Shown here: one piece after another, positions 6,310 to 7,819 of the stretch
How positions within the stretch are numbered: position 1 is the stretch's first letter
Layout of the letters: every line of letters begins with the position of its first letter
Assembly (NCBI GenBank): GCA_035308145.1
Contig: DATGHD010000111.1
Coordinates: 1-7,819, forward strand
Length of the DNA stretch: 7,819 nucleotides
Source of the DNA: Roseiarcus sp035308145
GTDB lineage: Bacteria > Pseudomonadota > Alphaproteobacteria > Rhizobiales > Beijerinckiaceae
Reading direction: 5' to 3'
Position numbers and translations under genes: made by a program
The notes under the pieces: generated by a model
What the model was told of the DNA's origin: nothing
Database searches by the model: none
Seen by the model: the letters and a program-made list of their open reading frames with translations, nothing else

Positions 6310-6328
6310 GTGATAGGGTATCGGCGCG

Positions 6329-7351
6329 ATGACTTCAGGAGTCCCCTCGACCTCCGAGCATGCCCAACGCAAGTTAACGACGCTGCTCGCGGCGGACGTC
6401 GTTGGCTACTCGAAGCTCGCCGGCGCCGACGAAGAGCGCACTCTCGCTCGGTTGAGAACACTGCGCAGCGAATTGATCGATCCGGCGATTTCAGCCCACC
6501 GCGGCCGGGTCGTCAAACGGACCGGCGACGGCGTTCTTGCGGAGTTTCGCAGCGTCGTCGAAGCCGTTCGCTGCGCCATCGAGATGCAGAAGGGATTGGT
6601 CGAACGCAATGCCGGCCTGCCGACGGACCGCCGCATCGTGTTTCGCACTGGCGTCCACGTCGGCGACGTGGTCGAGGAGAGCGACGGCGATTTGATGGGC
6701 GACGGCGTGAACATCGCCGCGCGCCTCGAGAGCGTCGCCAAGCCCGGCGCGATCAATCTTTCCGAGGACGCGTATCGGCAGGTGAAGGCGCGGCTCAATC
6801 TCAAAGTCAGCGATCTTGGTCCGACGCAACTGAAAAACATCGCTGAGCCGGTCAGAGTCTATGCGCTGCAAGTGGGTCGCGCAGCGCAGGCGAAATCGAC
6901 CAAAGCTGCCGGGCGCGCTGTAGTTTTTCCAACTCTTGCAAAGGCGGCTGCGCTGATGATCCTCGCGGGTGGTCTCGCCTGGATTTTCGCGGGCAAGACC
7001 GCGACCTCTGTTGCGACGGCGCCGCCGTCAACCACGACATCCGCGATCGTCGTGTCGCCTCCGGAGGCGACGCCTGCCCCAAAGGTCGAGAGCGACGCCT
7101 CGGCGCCGCCGCTCCCTCCTGATCGTCCGCCGATCGAGGCCGCGCCAAGATTGATCGCGCCGTCGCGGCCGCCGGCGCACAACTCGATTGTCGCCAAGCC
7201 TCTCCAGGCGGCTGGGCAGCCAACGGCCGAATCGGCCGACGAGTCGAGAGCCGAGGCCGCCATCTGTCGCGAACGAAACTGGCAAAACTGGAACCAGCAG
7301 TCGGACGATCCGCAAGGTCAGCACGCTTTCCTGCTGTGCCAGAAGCATTAG
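6329..7351 (+). CDS. Membrane-anchored class III adenylate/guanylate cyclase
   Basis: The 340-residue protein is predicted to make cyclic AMP (or GMP) from the nucleoside triphosphate. The catalytic domain covers about residues 14-183. Metal-binding D23 (AADVVGYS) and D67 (KRTGDG), adenine-selecting K63 and D121, and transition-state N128 and R132 (GDGVNIAARLE) are all present, so the domain should be active as a homodimer. A single hydrophobic helix, AAALMILAGGLAWIFAG (about 206-222), follows a basic stretch, placing the cyclase in the cytoplasm. Residues about 225-300 are Pro/Ala/Ser/Thr-rich, and the C-terminus (EAAICRERNWQNWNQQ...LLCQKH) has two cysteines, C313 and C337. Related rhizobial cyclases often carry TolB-like and TPR regions after the helix; here only a short tail is present. 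The K/D pair favours ATP. The ATG at 6329 lacks a strong ribosome-binding site. Signals sensed are unknown. Confidence 0.88.
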   Translation: MTSGVPSTSEHAQRKLTTLLAADVVGYSKLAGADEERTLARLRTLRSELIDPAISAHRGRVVKRTGDGVLAEFRSVVEAVRCAIEMQKGLVERNAGLPTDRRIVFRTGVHVGDVVEESDGDLMGDGVNIAARLESVAKPGAINLSEDAYRQVKARLNLKVSDLGPTQLKNIAEPVRVYALQVGRAAQAKSTKAAGRAVVFPTLAKAAALMILAGGLAWIFAGKTATSVATAPPSTTTSAIVVSPPEATPAPKVESDASAPPLPPDRPPIEAAPRLIAPSRPPAHNSIVAKPLQAAGQPTAESADESRAEAAICRERNWQNWNQQSDDPQGQHAFLLCQKH

Positions 7352-7408
7352 GGTCTGGATTCGCTCTACCTGCGCCCGAGTCGCGCCTAAAGACGTGGAT
7401 GTCGAGAA

Positions 7409-7690
7409 ATGAACGAGAGGCCTCTAACTTTGCGTCAAAGCTATCGGGCGCCGTTTTCCGGGAAGAGGCCGTCAAGGCCTGGGACGTTGGCGGCCGCAGT
7501 ATTTGTGGCCGCTCTGGCGGCCTCGCTCGGCGCCTGCGAGACCCTTAATCAGGAAATGATCGGCAGGGTCCCCTATGCCAATGAAAGCGGGACAGCGCCT
7601 ATGAGACCTGGCTACATGAACCTCAATGGCTGCCAGATAGGAACGCACGGGGTTCCGTACCCGAACGGGAACGGATTTAGTCGTCCGTGA
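7409..7690 (+). CDS. Small putative lipoprotein, possibly truncated at its 3' end
   Basis: This 93-residue protein has a basic N-region ending KRPSRPG, a hydrophobic core LAAAVFVAALAA and the lipobox LGAC, giving a lipidated C43 followed by Glu, which would favour sorting to the outer membrane. The mature part is only about 50 residues, Gly/Pro/Asn-rich (MRPGYMNLNGCQIGTHGVPYPNG), with no domain I recognise. The ATG is preceded by GAGA (7404-7407). The N-region is long (about 26 residues), but the downstream TTG at 7487 would leave it without positive charges, so ATG 7409 is preferred. It lies 57 bp after the cyclase gene and may share its transcript. Its stop is only 10 bp from the stop of a convergent transposase, so the original C-terminus may have been replaced by insertion-sequence DNA. 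Lipoprotein class is well supported, function unknown. Confidence 0.65.
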   Translation: MNERPLTLRQSYRAPFSGKRPSRPGTLAAAVFVAALAASLGACETLNQEMIGRVPYANESGTAPMRPGYMNLNGCQIGTHGVPYPNGNGFSRP

Positions 7691-7819
7691 AGTAGCCGGA
7701 TTATGCGGCGGCGTGAGTTTGACCGAGCGGTTTTTTGGCAGACATTGCGGCGAGAATTGCGAGCCACAAAAGAGCCAGCCACTTGAGCAGGCGGCGGAAG
7801 TTGTAGCCGACCGCGGCGA
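7640..7819 (-). mobile_element. End of an IS5-family insertion sequence (boundary not resolved)
   Basis: The transposase C-terminus shows that an insertion sequence occupies the right edge. Its terminal inverted repeat should lie a few tens of bases beyond the stop at 7701, that is within about 7640-7700, overlapping the lipoprotein coding region. The other end is outside the window, so the inverted repeat and target duplication cannot be matched and the left limit given is only an estimate. Confidence 0.45.
7701..7819 (-). CDS. IS5-type transposase, C-terminal end (partial)
   Basis: Read on the minus strand from the right edge, 39 residues are visible: AAVGYNFRRLLKWLALLWLA followed by ILAAMSAKKPLGQTHAAA and a TAA stop (7701-7703). 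The AVGYNFRRLLKWL segment is typical of the C-terminal end of IS5/IS4-superfamily DDE transposases, where it follows the catalytic Glu helix. The catalytic residues and the N-terminus lie outside the window. This is the 3' end of an insertion sequence whose body extends to the right. The assignment rests on a short but characteristic motif. Confidence 0.75.
   Translation of the reverse strand, partial: AAVGYNFRRLLKWLALLWLAILAAMSAKKPLGQTHAAA

Noticed and set aside
6852..7475. Minus-strand open frame across the cyclase tail
   Set aside because: It is antisense to the proline-rich linker, with Arg/Ser/Pro-rich sequence and no domain; the cyclase frame is continuous.
7640..7675. GGAAC/GTTCC repeats near the lipoprotein end as the IS terminal repeat
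   Set aside because: Only 5-bp units that pair with each other locally; without the other end of the element they cannot be assigned as terminal repeats.

Overview
The window is GC-rich, with the strong G/C third-position codon preference of an alphaproteobacterium. A palindromic intergenic repeat of the kind scattered through Hyphomicrobiales genomes (Bradyrhizobium, Methylocystis and relatives) and a class III cyclase of a type common there point to that order. The genus cannot be fixed from the sequence alone.

Left part (1-5196): a surface-polysaccharide or LPS locus. It opens with the last 58 codons of a GHMP kinase resembling D-glycero-D-manno-heptose 7-phosphate kinase (HddA). An 87-bp palindromic repeat follows, then a sugar-nucleotidyltransferase/HAD fusion resembling heptose 1-phosphate guanylyltransferase (HddC) joined to a GmhB-like phosphatase. 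Together these would make a GDP-activated heptose, but the HAD half has lost several family motifs and may be inactive. A convergent GT4 glycosyltransferase lies on the minus strand, with a terminator hairpin at the junction. Divergent from it is a two-gene operon: an O-antigen ligase/polymerase-like membrane protein whose 3' end overlaps a second GT4 glycosyltransferase. The set fits synthesis, assembly and ligation or polymerisation of a heptose-containing glycan.

Middle (5197-6328): a hairpin follows the operon. Then comes a gene of clearly lower GC encoding an HNH-nuclease-like protein with a beta-rich C-terminal region. It looks horizontally acquired, and its start codon lies in one arm of an inverted repeat.

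Right part (6329-7819): a membrane-anchored class III adenylate/guanylate cyclase with all catalytic residues visible and a proline-rich, probably periplasmic tail. A small lipoprotein follows, then the C-terminal end of an IS5-type transposase entering from the right edge on the minus strand. Only 10 bp separate the lipoprotein and transposase stops, so the insertion sequence has probably cut into the lipoprotein gene. No tRNA, rRNA, CRISPR array or replication origin was seen.
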